Source: Pythium myriotylum
Taxonomy: Eukaryota; Oomycota; Peronosporomycetes; Pythiales; Pythiaceae
Reading direction: 5' to 3'
Length of the DNA stretch: 64,000 bases
Assembly: GCA_023091665.1 (NCBI GenBank)
Contig: JALJCQ010000007.1
Coordinates: forward strand, 124,001-188,000
The notes beneath the pieces are model-generated. The model made no database searches. It was not told the DNA's origin and worked only from the letters and a program-made list of their open reading frames with translations. Position numbers and translations under genes: made by a program. This document shows positions 29,549 through 40,600 of the stretch, piece by piece (the stretch's first letter is position 1; each line of letters starts with the position of its first letter).

Positions 29549-31294
29549 CTACTTGGTTGTTGTACTCGCCGCAGCTGTCGTCGCTGTCGCAGGAATTATC
29601 CGCACGACCTTGCCGATACCCTTGGCCTGGCCGTCACGGAAGACAAAGCGCATTCCCTTCTTCAGGAACTCGGGCGCATGGATGAAACGGAAACGCACGA
29701 GCGCGCGGTCACCCGTGCGGATCACGTCCTGCGCAGACTCGATTGACAAAATCTCGGCCGTCTGGCGAATCGTGCGGCAGTTGATCATCGGCTGGTACCC
29801 CACCGACACGGTCGTCTGGTGGTGGAGGATCACGACGCGTGCCTCAAATACCTGTGACACGTAGTCGGCCACGTTCACTGACGGACTCAGCAGCAGCATG
29901 CCCTTACGGAACGTCTGGCGATTGAGCACGTGCTTCTTGTTGACGGAACGCAGCGACACGGCAGCTGTCTGGCCTGGGAAGATCTCCTTCATTGGCACGT
30001 ACATGGACTCGATGCTGCGCACGACGACCTTGTGGAACGTGCCGTTGTAGTCTGGGCCAAGGATGAGCGTGTCGTTGACCTTGAAAGACCCTGTCACCAA
30101 CGTGCCGGCGATAATAAAGCCCACACCCGGTACCTGGAACGTCTCATCGATCGGCATTTCGACTAGATCAGTCACGGCGGAGGCTGTTCCTGGCGATTTC
30201 GCCGGGTCAGCAACGGTTGACGCAGTCGTTCCTGCGTCGAAATTGTTGTTGTTCTCTGGCTTGTTTGACTTGAGTCCAGCGAGCGTTGAGGCTGCAAGGC
30301 TGGCCTTGAAAAGCGCTGAGGGCGAGGCCGCGAAAAATATTCTCCGCATATTGTCGAGCCCGTCGCCCGTGACGTTGGAAAGCGGGAGGATGGGCGTGAT
30401 GCGGTTGGAAGGGATGCCCTTGGCGGCCGCGAGCGCCTGTTCCTCTGTCTTCACGAGCATGGGCATCTTGCCGTAGCGCTTGAGCGACTGGCGGATGGTC
30501 TGCAAGGTTTCCTTGGCAATGTTCTTTGGTGCGATATCAATCTTGGTGAGCGCGATGACGATCGGGATCTCGAGCGCGACGGCGATGGCCAAGTGTTCCT
30601 TGGTCATGCGCTTGACGCCCATGTTGGCACCGACGACCACGACCACGACGTCCGGCTGCATGCCCGTGAGTCCAAAGACCGTCGTCTTGAGGTACTTTTC
30701 GTGGCCCGCGAGATCGATAAGCTGCATGCGTTTGTGCGCGACCTTGGCGAGCTCGACCCACGGGATGGTCTTGCCCGTGCGCTTGGAGAGGATCTGCTCG
30801 CCGCTCTCGTCAAAGCCAATGTAGGCCGTCGCGACCGAGCTCGTGCGGCCCGTCTCCTGCTCGTGCTGGTGGCGGAAGACGGCCTTGCGCGAGGACCCGC
30901 GCCCGTCGTCGAGGTCGCCCTTGATGAGCGTGCCGATCAGACTCGACTTGCCGCTGTCCACGTTGCCCACGAACGCTATCCGCAGCGTGCGCAGGCGGTC
31001 GGCGTCGAGCGCGAGCGCGAGCTCGTCGCCGTCGGCGGCGCGTGCTGCCTCAGCATCGGCGACGGCGTCGTTCGGCTCGTTCTGGTTCTCCTCGGCGCGC
31101 TGCTTGAGCGTGAGGATCTCGAGATGGTCCTGCACGGTGAGTTCGTGCTGGTTCGACGGCTCGTTCTCGGGCGTCTCGGCGCCGTTCGCGGCCGCCGGCA
31201 CCGCGATCGACGCGTCTTTGCGCGCCGCGTCTGCTCGCGCGGCGCTTGACGAATCTGCGGACGCTCGTCGCGCGGGAATCGCCGTCGTCTCCAT
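29549..31294 (-). CDS. GTPBP1: GTPBP1/2-like translational GTPase
   Basis: 581 residues from ATG 31294. After an Ala/Glu-rich N-terminus comes G1 GNVDSGKSS at about 110-118, the G2 region with HEQETGRTSS, G3 DLAGHEK at 194-200, G4 TKID at 250-253 and an SNVTGDGLDN G5 region. EF-Tu-like domains 2 and 3 follow (GTLVTGSFKVNDTL, then FRFIHAPEFLKKGMRFVFRDG near the end). This order is that of GTPBP1/GTPBP2, cytosolic GTPases linked to elongation, ribosome stalling and mRNA turnover. No introns. Divergent from MRE11. A 105-bp piece of its domain 2 is duplicated at 45972-46076. Confidence 0.9.
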   Translation of the reverse strand: METTAIPARRASADSSSAARADAARKDASIAVPAAANGAETPENEPSNQHELTVQDHLEILTLKQRAEENQNEPNDAVADAEAARAADGDELALALDADRLRTLRIAFVGNVDSGKSSLIGTLIKGDLDDGRGSSRKAVFRHQHEQETGRTSSVATAYIGFDESGEQILSKRTGKTIPWVELAKVAHKRMQLIDLAGHEKYLKTTVFGLTGMQPDVVVVVVGANMGVKRMTKEHLAIAVALEIPIVIALTKIDIAPKNIAKETLQTIRQSLKRYGKMPMLVKTEEQALAAAKGIPSNRITPILPLSNVTGDGLDNMRRIFFAASPSALFKASLAASTLAGLKSNKPENNNNFDAGTTASTVADPAKSPGTASAVTDLVEMPIDETFQVPGVGFIIAGTLVTGSFKVNDTLILGPDYNGTFHKVVVRSIESMYVPMKEIFPGQTAAVSLRSVNKKHVLNRQTFRKGMLLLSPSVNVADYVSQVFEARVVILHHQTTVSVGYQPMINCRTIRQTAEILSIESAQDVIRTGDRALVRFRFIHAPEFLKKGMRFVFRDGQAKGIGKVVRIIPATATTAAASTTTK

Positions 31295-31808
31295 GGCGAA
31301 TATCGCGTAGTGATCACGTCCGGCTTCTTCAAGGGGATGAATCTACGCCCCAAGGGCCGTTTCCTTCGGGGCGGCCCGTCAGGAATACAGCATCAAAGCC
31401 GTAATTTACGGAGCGTGAGTGATGGTCTCGTATTGAAGTTGGCGTGGCGACCACAAGAATCCCAACGCGCCAACATACGATATCGCCGCCGCCAACGCGC
31501 CAACGGTTCTCTCGCGCGCGTTGGATTCCCAACGCCCACGGCGTTTCCTCATTTCCTCCCACGACCACGCGCATCCACTGTAGCCACGTCGCGCGCCACG
31601 AGAAACAGACCCTCACTCACTCAGTGGGACACCTCCCACGGGTCCAACGTGGGTTGGAAAAGCCGTGCCTGGAAATCTTCCCCATCCCACGCCAACAATC
31701 GTACTTACCTCAAGCATATACAGTAGGTCGACCACATACCGGTAACTGGGTCGGTTTTCCAACGGTTCCAACGCTTTGCCGCCAACGCACCGCGGCAAGG
31801 AGGCGAAT
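31295..31808. other. Divergent promoter region GTPBP1/MRE11
   Basis: 514 nt between two divergent housekeeping genes. It contains two copies of CCAACGCGCCAAC within about 30 bp (near 31468 and 31494) and further CCAACGC-type words up to the MRE11 start. These could be shared promoter elements; that is inference. Confidence 0.5.
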
Positions 31809-34517
31809 ATGGGCGACGGCGGCGCGCGCGCGCGCAGCACGCTGCGGCTGCTGCTGGCGACCGACAACCACTTGGGGTACGCGGAGAAGGACCCCGTGCG
31901 CGGCGAGGACTCGTTCCGCGCGTTCCAGGAGATCCTGCAGCTCGCGCGCGACGACCGCGTGGACCTCTTGCTGCTCGCCGGCGACCTCTTCCACGAGAAC
32001 AAGCCGTCGCGCAAGACCATGTACCAGACCATGAGCCTGCTGCGCGCGTTCTGCATGGGCGACGGCGCCGTGCAGTTCCAGATCGTGAGCGACCAGTCGC
32101 TGAATTTCCCCAACTTTGGCAGCGTCAACTACGAAGACCCGAACTACAACATCGAGCTGCCCGTGTTCAGCATCCACGGCAACCACGACGACCCGTCGCG
32201 CGAGGCCGGGCAGCAGTCGCTCGCGGCGCTCGACTTGCTCTCGGCCGCGAACCTCGTCAACTACTTTGGCAAGTGCGACAAGGTCGACGCCATCGAGCTC
32301 TTCCCGATCCTCACGGTCAAGGGCGACACCAAAGTGGCCATCTACGGGCTCGGCTCCATGCGCGACGAGCGGCTCCACCGCATGTTCGCGCAGCAAAAAG
32401 TCGTCTTCCGACGCCCCGCCGAGAACCCGGAGAGCTGGTTTAGCATCTTTGTGGTCCACCAGAACCGAGACAACAAGGGCCGCGGCGCCAAGAACTGTCT
32501 GCCCGAGAGCTTCATCCCAGACTTTATCGACTTTGTGGTCTGGGGCCACGAGCACGAGTGCCTCGTCGAAGTCCAAGAGAGCCTCAAGGGCGACTTCTTC
32601 ATCACGCAGCCGGGCTCGAGCGTCGCGACGTCGCTCATTGAAGGAGAGGCCAAGACCAAGAAAGTCGCCGTGCTTGAGATCCACGAACAGAGCTTCCGAC
32701 TCTCGAGCCGCGTGCTCAAGAGCGTTCGGCCGTTCATGATGAGTGAGATCTCGCTCGCCGAGATCGAAGACTTGGACCCGAACGACCCGGACGTGACGGA
32801 CCGCATTCGTGAAGTGCTCGAGGAGCGGGTGCTCGAACTACTCGCGAAAGCCGAGGAAGAGCACCCGAACCGACCGCCCGAACTCAAGGAAGTGCTTGTG
32901 CGTGTGCGTGTAGAGCACACGGGCTTCCCTGTGCTTGTGAACCAGCGATTTGGCAGTCGCTTCGTTGGTAAAGTCGCCAACCCGAACGAGATTTTGTTGT
33001 TCTTCCGACGGAAGAAAGAGAAAACAACAATGGGTACAGTCGATGGCAAGCCAGTTCTTGCCGCGAATCGGGTTGGAGGATCGCTGCTCGACCCGATTCG
33101 CCCTTCTCGACTCGACACAGTGACGATTGAGGAACTGCTGAATACACAACTCCACAAGCCCGACAACTCGCTCGTGTTTTTGCCAGAACAATCACTTGCG
33201 CTTGCACTGGAAGACTACATCGTCAAGAACATCCCAAGTGCGATCGAAGACTTTGTCGATGGCGTGCTCGAAGAAACGCAGCGCGAACTAGAGAAACAGC
33301 GCACCACGAAATCGAAAGAAGAGATCATGGAGGCTGTCGAGAAGAAGAAGGATAAAATGAACGCAGCTCACCTTGTCGACCGCGAAGAGTCCAAACAGCT
33401 TGACATCGCTGGTCCTTCTCAGCGATCGCAGACGCAGACTCAGCCCACACAAGGTCGACGCCGATCGGACAGTTTGGACGATGACGGTGACTTGGGCGTG
33501 GACGTGTCACCTCCAAAAAAAGCGAGAGGAAAAGGTTCAACAGCTGCAACTGGGCGATTCGGCACACCGCGCGGCAAAGCTGCGGCTGCAAGCAAACCTA
33601 ACGCTTCGAAACCTAAAACTACCAGTCGCGACTTTGATGATGAGGAGGAAGACGATGATTATTATGACCAGCGCCGACCAGTTGCACGCAGCAAAAAGCC
33701 TGCGGCAACGACACCGCCGACACGTAAGGTCTCTGCTCGTGCGGCAAGTGCTCGAGGACGGGCACGACAGCGCGAGTTGTTTAGTGATGAAGACAATGGA
33801 GATGACAACGATGGCGATGAAGACTTCGAGATCGGAGATGAACATGAGGACGAGAGCGAACACGTAGCTGACGTTGTGACTGCTCGACGTGGCAAAGCAC
33901 CTGCAAAGAAGGTACCTGCAAAATCTTTGCCCAAGAAACCCGCCGGACTAAAACGCTTGCGGAAGGCTGCAAGCGACGAAAGTGATGCTGGGTTGGATGA
34001 ATTTGATCACCGCCAACGTCCTACAACTTCGTCAAGGAGTCGGGCGACTGTGGCAGCCTCAGCTTCCGATGAGATAGATCTCTGTTCATCTGGGAGTGAA
34101 AGCAGCAAAGCTCCACCGAAGAAATCTATCAAGACTACTAGAGTAAAACCGACTCCACAACCAAAGATCACTGCATTGTTTCAGAAGCAGCAAGAGAAAG
34201 CGAAGGCCAGACACGACGACGATGACATCGAGAGTGATCCCGAGTTCTCGCAGCTCACAGGAACGACGACAACGACGGTCAACAGCCGACCCCGAGCAGT
34301 TGATGCTACAAATGAGGAGACAGCGAGTGAGTTGCCGCCCTCTCAATCGCAATTCCTCTCACAGTTCCAGTCTCAATTATCAACTGCAGCCAAGAAACGC
34401 AAGTTGCCGCTGTCGATGTTGGCGGCGTCGCAATCGGCGCCGGCTGTAAAGCAGACAAAAGGTGATGACGGTGGCACATCCACGCTTCGGAAAGGATATG
34501 GTCGCGCGCGACGGTAG
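31809..34517 (+). CDS. MRE11: MRE11 double-strand-break repair nuclease
   Basis: 902 residues from ATG 31809. The five phosphoesterase motifs are intact: ATDNHLGY (about 17-24), AGDLFHENKPS, GNHDDP, VVHQNRDNKG and WGHEHE. The capping domain follows with FLR-type segments (RFGSRFVGKVANP). The C-terminal 450 residues are low-complexity, rich in Lys/Arg and acidic blocks, with repeated QSQ motifs, as in other MRE11 proteins. MRE11 forms the MRN complex with RAD50 and NBS1 and acts in the nucleus as endonuclease and 3'-5' exonuclease. The protein is longer than the human one (708 residues) because of the tail. Intronless. Confidence 0.95.
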   Translation: MGDGGARARSTLRLLLATDNHLGYAEKDPVRGEDSFRAFQEILQLARDDRVDLLLLAGDLFHENKPSRKTMYQTMSLLRAFCMGDGAVQFQIVSDQSLNFPNFGSVNYEDPNYNIELPVFSIHGNHDDPSREAGQQSLAALDLLSAANLVNYFGKCDKVDAIELFPILTVKGDTKVAIYGLGSMRDERLHRMFAQQKVVFRRPAENPESWFSIFVVHQNRDNKGRGAKNCLPESFIPDFIDFVVWGHEHECLVEVQESLKGDFFITQPGSSVATSLIEGEAKTKKVAVLEIHEQSFRLSSRVLKSVRPFMMSEISLAEIEDLDPNDPDVTDRIREVLEERVLELLAKAEEEHPNRPPELKEVLVRVRVEHTGFPVLVNQRFGSRFVGKVANPNEILLFFRRKKEKTTMGTVDGKPVLAANRVGGSLLDPIRPSRLDTVTIEELLNTQLHKPDNSLVFLPEQSLALALEDYIVKNIPSAIEDFVDGVLEETQRELEKQRTTKSKEEIMEAVEKKKDKMNAAHLVDREESKQLDIAGPSQRSQTQTQPTQGRRRSDSLDDDGDLGVDVSPPKKARGKGSTAATGRFGTPRGKAAAASKPNASKPKTTSRDFDDEEEDDDYYDQRRPVARSKKPAATTPPTRKVSARAASARGRARQRELFSDEDNGDDNDGDEDFEIGDEHEDESEHVADVVTARRGKAPAKKVPAKSLPKKPAGLKRLRKAASDESDAGLDEFDHRQRPTTSSRSRATVAASASDEIDLCSSGSESSKAPPKKSIKTTRVKPTPQPKITALFQKQQEKAKARHDDDDIESDPEFSQLTGTTTTTVNSRPRAVDATNEETASELPPSQSQFLSQFQSQLSTAAKKRKLPLSMLAASQSAPAVKQTKGDDGGTSTLRKGYGRARR

Positions 34518-34606
34518 AAGAATGCACAGAGTTTTTGAAGACATCAACTTCGGGTTTGCGCCCGTTTCATTAGAATCTAGTTCCTATAACACGTCCCAAA
34601 CGCATT

Positions 34607-36573
34607 TCACTGCTCGGTCGCCTCCATTTCCTCGCGCGGTGGAGTCTTCGGTAGGCTCGAGTTGAGCTCTTCTTCTTTGGCTGGGTCCTGGCGAACCCAC
34701 GTCTTGTTCTGGAAGCGAGGCCGCATCTGAGTGTTGTAGTACGGGTTCCTGGGAACGTAGGGCTGCGGGGCGGGAATCGCTGCGGCACCGCCGTTGCTTG
34801 CGTCTTCAGCGTTCGCTCCGTCGGCTGGCGCTTCGCCCTCGGGCTTGACCGTGTTTGGGTTGACCCACTTCTTGTTCTGGAATGGGCGTGGCGCGCCACG
34901 AGGCTGGTAGTGCTGCTTGGGTGGTCCTGGAGGCATCGGTGGCTGCATGTAAGGCCCCGGGGGCATGCCGTGCGGAGGGAAGCCCATGCCGTAAGGAGGC
35001 ATTCCGTACGGGGGCGGGTAGTAGCCCATCGGGTGTCCGTAAGGCTGCACATCACAAAAGCGAACCGTGAGCATCGGCTATCTAGAACAACCACGCACAC
35101 TCGTTGCAACTTACTCCTGGAGGATATCCGCCAAAGCCGGGTGGGCCACGGAAGCCGCCTTGGTTGAATCCGCGCGGGTCGCCGCGGCCGTCGCGAGCGT
35201 CACGGTCGCCTCGACCGCCTCGCTCGGATCTTCCAGCGGGGCGATCTCGGTCGCTCGGCGAGCCCGGCGGCAGCGGCGGCTGCGCGCCGTCCTTGTCGTC
35301 GTTCTCCTGCCTTCTCCGGTTCGATCGTCGGTCGTTGCCGTCTGCGTCTCGCTGGTTCTCCTGGTCGCTGCGTCGGTCGCTGCGCCGGTCGTCGCCGCGG
35401 CCCGTCTTCTTGCGCTTGTTCGACTGCAGACTGTCGCGCGCGTCGAGCTCGGCTTGGTCCACGTTCACGGGCGGGCCCAGCAGCTGTGCGAGGCGGCCAC
35501 TTCCCGGGCGCGCCTTGTCGTTGCTCTCGGCCTTGCGCTTGTTGCTGCCGCTCTCCTTGTCCTTGGTCGGCTCCTTGGCGCTCTTGTTGCTGCTGCTCGC
35601 AGCCGGTTTCTCGGGAATGCCAAAGCGCTGCGAGCGCCGCGCGAGCACGTCGTCCATGTCGGCGCCGCCGCTGCGGTTGAGCGAGCGCACCGTGCCGCTA
35701 CTGCCGCTGCTATTGCTGCTGCTGCTGCTGGCGAGCGAGACCACTTTCTTGGGCGGCGCCGTGACGCTCTTGAGACTCACGATGCGCTTGGGCGGCTCGC
35801 TCGCAGTCGTGGTCGTGGTCTCGGCCGACTGCGACGCGGGCGGCGCGAGCGCCTCGGCGTCGTCTTCGGGCGCCGCGTCGAGCGCTTGGAGCTCGGTGCA
35901 GAGCCAGGCCGCGAACTGCTGCGCGTGGTCGTCGCCGATAAAGTCGATGAGGTCGTGGGCGATCTGCGCCATGGACCTCTTGCTGCCGATCATCAGATTG
36001 ACGTAGTCCTTTGCAAGCCATCAGCACACGTCACAGATTGGTTCTCCCATTGAGCTACACGCACGGGGGGGGGGCTCGTCGGGGGGAACGGAAAGGGGAA
36101 CGAGAGCTCTCTCTTTTTGTTCTCCTCTCGTGGCGTTTTTTGCTCTCCGCTCTTTTTGTTTTTTTTTTCTTTTTGTTTTTTTTGTTGCTCTCCGCTCTTT
36201 TTCGGTTCTCCGCCCCATTCGGTGCTGCTGCCGTTTTGGTTCTCTTCTCCTCCCAAACATGCAATGGAATACAGCCACGCCACATATATCAGCCCGCCGC
36301 TCGGCGACTCCTCCGCTGGTGACCCGCCCGCACGTCGTCCCTCCCACACACACACGCACAGCAACCTAGAGGAGGAGAACAGCAAAGAGAGAGCCGCCCC
36401 GCCGCGCCCGTCGAGCCGACGAGAGCCCCGCTGGTCGACGCACGTACCGTCATGACCGAGTCCACGTCCACGCCCAGCAGCTCCGAGAGATGCGCCTGCG
36501 TGCGCTTGGCGATCTCGCCCTTGAGCTCGTCCGTGAGCGTCGCGCCGAAGACGTACTCGCCGTCGAACGCCAT
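34607..36573 (-). CDS. PWI-like, glycine/proline-rich RNA-binding protein (ZC3H14/RBM26-like N-terminus)
   Basis: Exons 36573-36448, 36008-35115 and 35044-34607 join in phase to 485 residues; donors GTACGT and GTAAGT, acceptors AAG and CAG. Residues about 1-75 (ELLGVDVDSVMT joined to DYVNLMIGSKRS and IAHDLIDFIGD) resemble the PWI-like N-terminal fold of ZC3H14/Nab2. Next come Ser, RS- and RD/RG-rich segments, then a PYGMPPYGMG-type proline/glycine/methionine region and two copies of an R-x-FQNK-x-WV motif (FQNKKWVN and FQNKTWVR). It is probably nuclear and involved in poly(A) RNA handling. No CCCH finger is visible, so the exact orthology is open. Intron 1 is 439 nt, far longer than the others here. 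Confidence 0.8.
36009..36447 (-). other. Long low-complexity intron with a Pol III A-box-like motif
   Basis: On the minus strand the intron carries two copies of an AGAGCGGAGAGCAA unit separated by A-rich sequence, then a run of C, then TAGCTCAATGGGAGAACC close to the acceptor. The last matches the tRNA A-box consensus, but no B box or cloverleaf follows. It may be a tRNA-derived SINE remnant. Confidence 0.4.
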
Positions 36574-37693
36574 GGCGACGAGAGGAGGAAGCTGTTCCGG
36601 AAAAGTGTTCCACGGGTGGGTGGAGCGGCGACGATGTACCGGAAACGACAGAATAAGGAAGAAAACGAAAAGGAAAAAAAACTGATCCGGATGCCAGTTT
36701 CAAGTGCCACGCGATCTGGTTTTCGGGAAGGAACAAAAAAAAAGATTTGGGGAGCTCGCTAGGTTCGCACCCCGTCGACGAACCAAAACCCAGAAAGTAC
36801 GGTAGTCTCCAAAATCAAGACTACCGCCGCTTACACAGGTAATACCGAATTATAAACTGATATCAGCCCGAAAACACGTATTCCAACCTAAAGTTCCCCT
36901 GTTTGCGAGATAAACATGTTCTGGGAAAAATACCGTATCGATCGTAGTGCTGGACACCATGCGAATCGCATGAGGCGGTTGGCTTCGAGCTCGCTCCAGA
37001 CACACTTCCATGGCTCTGCTGCGCACTAACGAGTCGCGTGGCCGTGACTTGAGCCACTGGCGACTTGGTGCTGGTCTCGGTCTCATCCGATGAGGACAAC
37101 GAGGCGCCTACGCAGCTCAACCACACTACTACTCTTCCGTGCCATCGTCGTGAGACGCTCGACTCTCACGACGAACCTCTGTCCGTCGGTCACGAGTGTA
37201 AACGACCCAGCGGGGCGACGTTGGAGACGAGTGGGGTCTTCGGGAAGAGTGAGACTAGCGACAGAGTCGCAGCTCAGCTCCGACTGGATGTACTGTACAT
37301 GACTCGGACCAGGAGGTGGTGCGCGTTGGCTCGCTGACTCCACAGCTCGCTCCCCAGATCCATCTCAGCGGTCGAGACGGCGCAGCGAAGCAAGCAAGCC
37401 CATTTTTAACTCCCTCGAGGGGGCTTGTTTCCTTGGCGTTGTCGGTCTTGTCGCAGGCATCTCCACATCGTTGAGAGCATGATCACGGCGCTCGAAAGAT
37501 CATGCGCGGCGCTAGGAATAGACCGAAGGAAAGAGAAGCTTGAGAACATGCGATGCGATGCGGTCGAAAAGCTAAATGCGACGGCCAGCAACGGACCCAG
37601 GAAAAGAGTCTCCGATGGTAGCCATTTCGACTCTGGGTAAGACAGTGAGAGGCCCATCACCACGACCCCCCCCTAGAGACCGGCCAAGCCACG
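36574..37693. other. Divergent intergenic region before ABCA
   Basis: 1.1 kb between the PWI-like gene and the ABCA gene. It contains no supported gene, RNA or repeat apart from a short C run at about 37668-37674. Confidence 0.5.
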
Positions 37694-40600
37694 ATGACGG
37701 CCGGCCGCAAGGTCTCGACGTTGATGCACGTCCGCACGCTGCTGTGGAAGAACTGGCTGCTCAAGAAGCGGCATCCGATCGCGACGTTCTTCGAGGTCGT
37801 GCTGCCCGTGCTCTTCATCATCCTCATGAGCGGACTCAAAGGACTCACCGACAACGTGAACGTGCCCGCCGGCTGGAGCGACGGCAAATCCTTCACGCTC
37901 ACCAACTACAACGGCGACTTTGGCACGTGGAATCTCAACTTAAAGCTCGGCGGCTTCTCCAACCAACGCAAGTACATGGCGAGTGAGACGACGCTCTCGG
38001 GGCTGCTGATGTACTTGGGGCTACGCGCTGCCAGCGAGCTGCGCAACGTCGACACGCTCTCGAGCGCGCAGCTGAACGCGTGTCGCTACGCAGTCGGCTA
38101 CTTCGGTAAAGTGAGCACGGACGCGGCGTCGTCCAATGCAATCCCAAGCGAATGCCGCAACGTGGTCACGCCGTACAAGCTCGGCATTGCGCCGGACAAC
38201 GACTTCACGCGCAAGTACTTTTACGAGACCATGAAGCAGTGGTACCCGATCGTAGAGGCCAGCAAGTCCAAGGTGAACGCCACGAGCCGCGTCAAAGTAC
38301 CGGCGTTTGAAGACAGCGTCAAGTTCTTCGACAACAACGCTGCTCTTGAGAGCTACATCAAGAGTATGGACTATGGCCAGTCGGTCGACACGCCCAAGAT
38401 CTACGGCGCGATCGTGTTTGAGAAGCACCCAGTGGACAATGCGATCGGAACGTTCGGAGACATCGAGTACTCGCTGCGTTTCAACTCGACGCAGGGCAAG
38501 GGTGGATCAGTGGGCGACGTGCCACGTACCGTAGGTGATCCGCCGTTCGAGTCGCCATTCCAGAAGACGATCGTGACGGACTACTTCCAGCGGTATGCGT
38601 CATTGGGCTTCATGACACTCCAAACTGCAGTCACGCGTTTCGCCAACTGCCTGCCGGCGTGGGATGCCTCGACGAAGACCACAACTGGCGTGTGCTCACA
38701 GCCCAAGGCCGTGGCTAAGGCCAGCGTGGCGTTGGACACTCAGATGTATCAGCGATTTGCTACTGATTTCATGTTCAAGATTGTCCACCCCAAGCTGTTC
38801 CAGGACCCGTACAGCGAGATGATGGGCGTCGATGCCAGCGAGAAAGAGAAGCTGTTGGTGCCTTTGCGTGTGGCGCCGCAATCCTACTACGGGCTGGAGG
38901 TCTCGGCGTTCCCGATCCATGGCTTCTTATCCGCGCCCTTCTACGACAGCGTGAAGGACGTCTTCGCGCTCGTGTTCATCCTCGCGTACTTGTACTCGGT
39001 CTCGCGTATCCTGGTCGTGTTTATCCAGGAAAAGGAGACCCGCGCGAGGGAGTACATGAAGATCCTGGGTATCGCCGAGAACTCGATCATCTTCGCGTGG
39101 TATATCACTTACATCACCATCTTCCTCATTGGATCGATTCTACAGGCAATTGCAAGCAAGGGCGGCCTCTTCTCGGCCAGTGATCCAGGCATCATCTTCC
39201 TCTTCTTCTTCCTCTTCAGTATGAGCGTGCTATCCTTCGGCTTCCTCGTGAGCACACTCTTCTCACGGGCGCGTACGGGGGCCTTCGCTGGCATGGTGCT
39301 CTTCTTCTTTATGTACTTTGTGTCGTCGGCCTTCAGCTCGTCCTCCAGCAAAGGATCCAAGGGAATTGCTTGTTTACTGTCGCCTGTGGCACTGGCGTTT
39401 GGCGTTCAGACGCTCGCGAGCGTCGAGTCAACGAGCGAGGGCATCAACCACGGCAACATCCGCACGGTCTCTGACAACTTCAGCTTTGATATCTCACTGG
39501 GTATGCTCTTCTTCGACACTATCCTCTACACGGTGCTGGGTCTCTACTTCGAGCGCGTTGTGCCAAAGGAGTGGGGCACCACCGAAAAGTGGTACTTCCC
39601 CGTGCAACCGAGCTATTGGCGCCGCAAATTCTCGTCGCGCAAGGTCAACGACATGGCCAACTACGTGGACCACGCAGTGGACGTCAACTCGAATGTCGAG
39701 CCGGTCGGGCCTGAGCTGCTCGCACAGGAGCGTAGCGGCGAGGCGCTCGTGATCAAGAACATTAAGAAGGAGTTTGTCGTGCCCGGCGGCGTCAAGAAGG
39801 CCGTGCGCGGCGTGAGTCTGTCGATGTACAAGGACCAGATCACGTGTCTTCTGGGCCATAATGGGGCCGGCAAGACGACACTGATCTCGATGCTCACAGG
39901 TGTGATCGCGCCGACCGAAGGCGACGCCTACTTCCGCGGCTTATCCTTACGCAACAACATGGCTGAGATTCGCCAGTCGCTTGGCCTCTGCTTCCAATAC
40001 GATGTACTCTACGCCGAAATGACCGTCGAAGAACACCTCCTTTTCTTCGCGCGCGTCAAAGGGTACAAGGGCAAGGAGCTGAACGAGGTCGTGACTACAA
40101 AGATCCAGGAAGTCGGTCTCACGGAAAAGCGCAAGGTCAACTCGGCGTCGTTGTCCGGTGGTATGAAGCGCAAGCTGTCGGTCGCGATCTGTCTGCTTGG
40201 AGATAGCGCGCTCGTGTTCCTCGACGAGCCGACGTCAGGCATGGACCCGTACTCACGCCGAAGCACGTGGGAGATCTTGCTCAACAACCGACAGAATCGC
40301 GTTGTCGTGCTGACGACCCACTTTATGGATGAAGCTGATATCCTTGGTGACCGCATCGCGATCATGGCCGAAGGCCAGCTGCGCTGTTGCGGCTCGTCGC
40401 TCTTCCTCAAGAACAAGTACGGTGCCGGATACAATTTCACGCTCGTCAAGGCGGACCAGTGCCGCGAGCAGGAGCTCATCGCATTGATCTCCCACCACGT
40501 GCCGCGTGCGACCATTCTCAGCAACGTCGGCGCTGAGATCTCATTCCAGCTCCCACTCGACAGCTCAACACAGTTCCCGACCATGTTCGAGGAGCTCGAC

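Noticed and set aside
29553..31310. Plus-strand frames across the GTPBP1 gene
   Set aside because: These are reverse-strand shadows of the GTPBP1 coding sequence.
36010..36075. Possible tRNA gene on the minus strand
   Set aside because: Only the A-box-like part fits. The anticodon stem does not pair, there is no GGTTCGA-type B box and the acceptor stem is missing.
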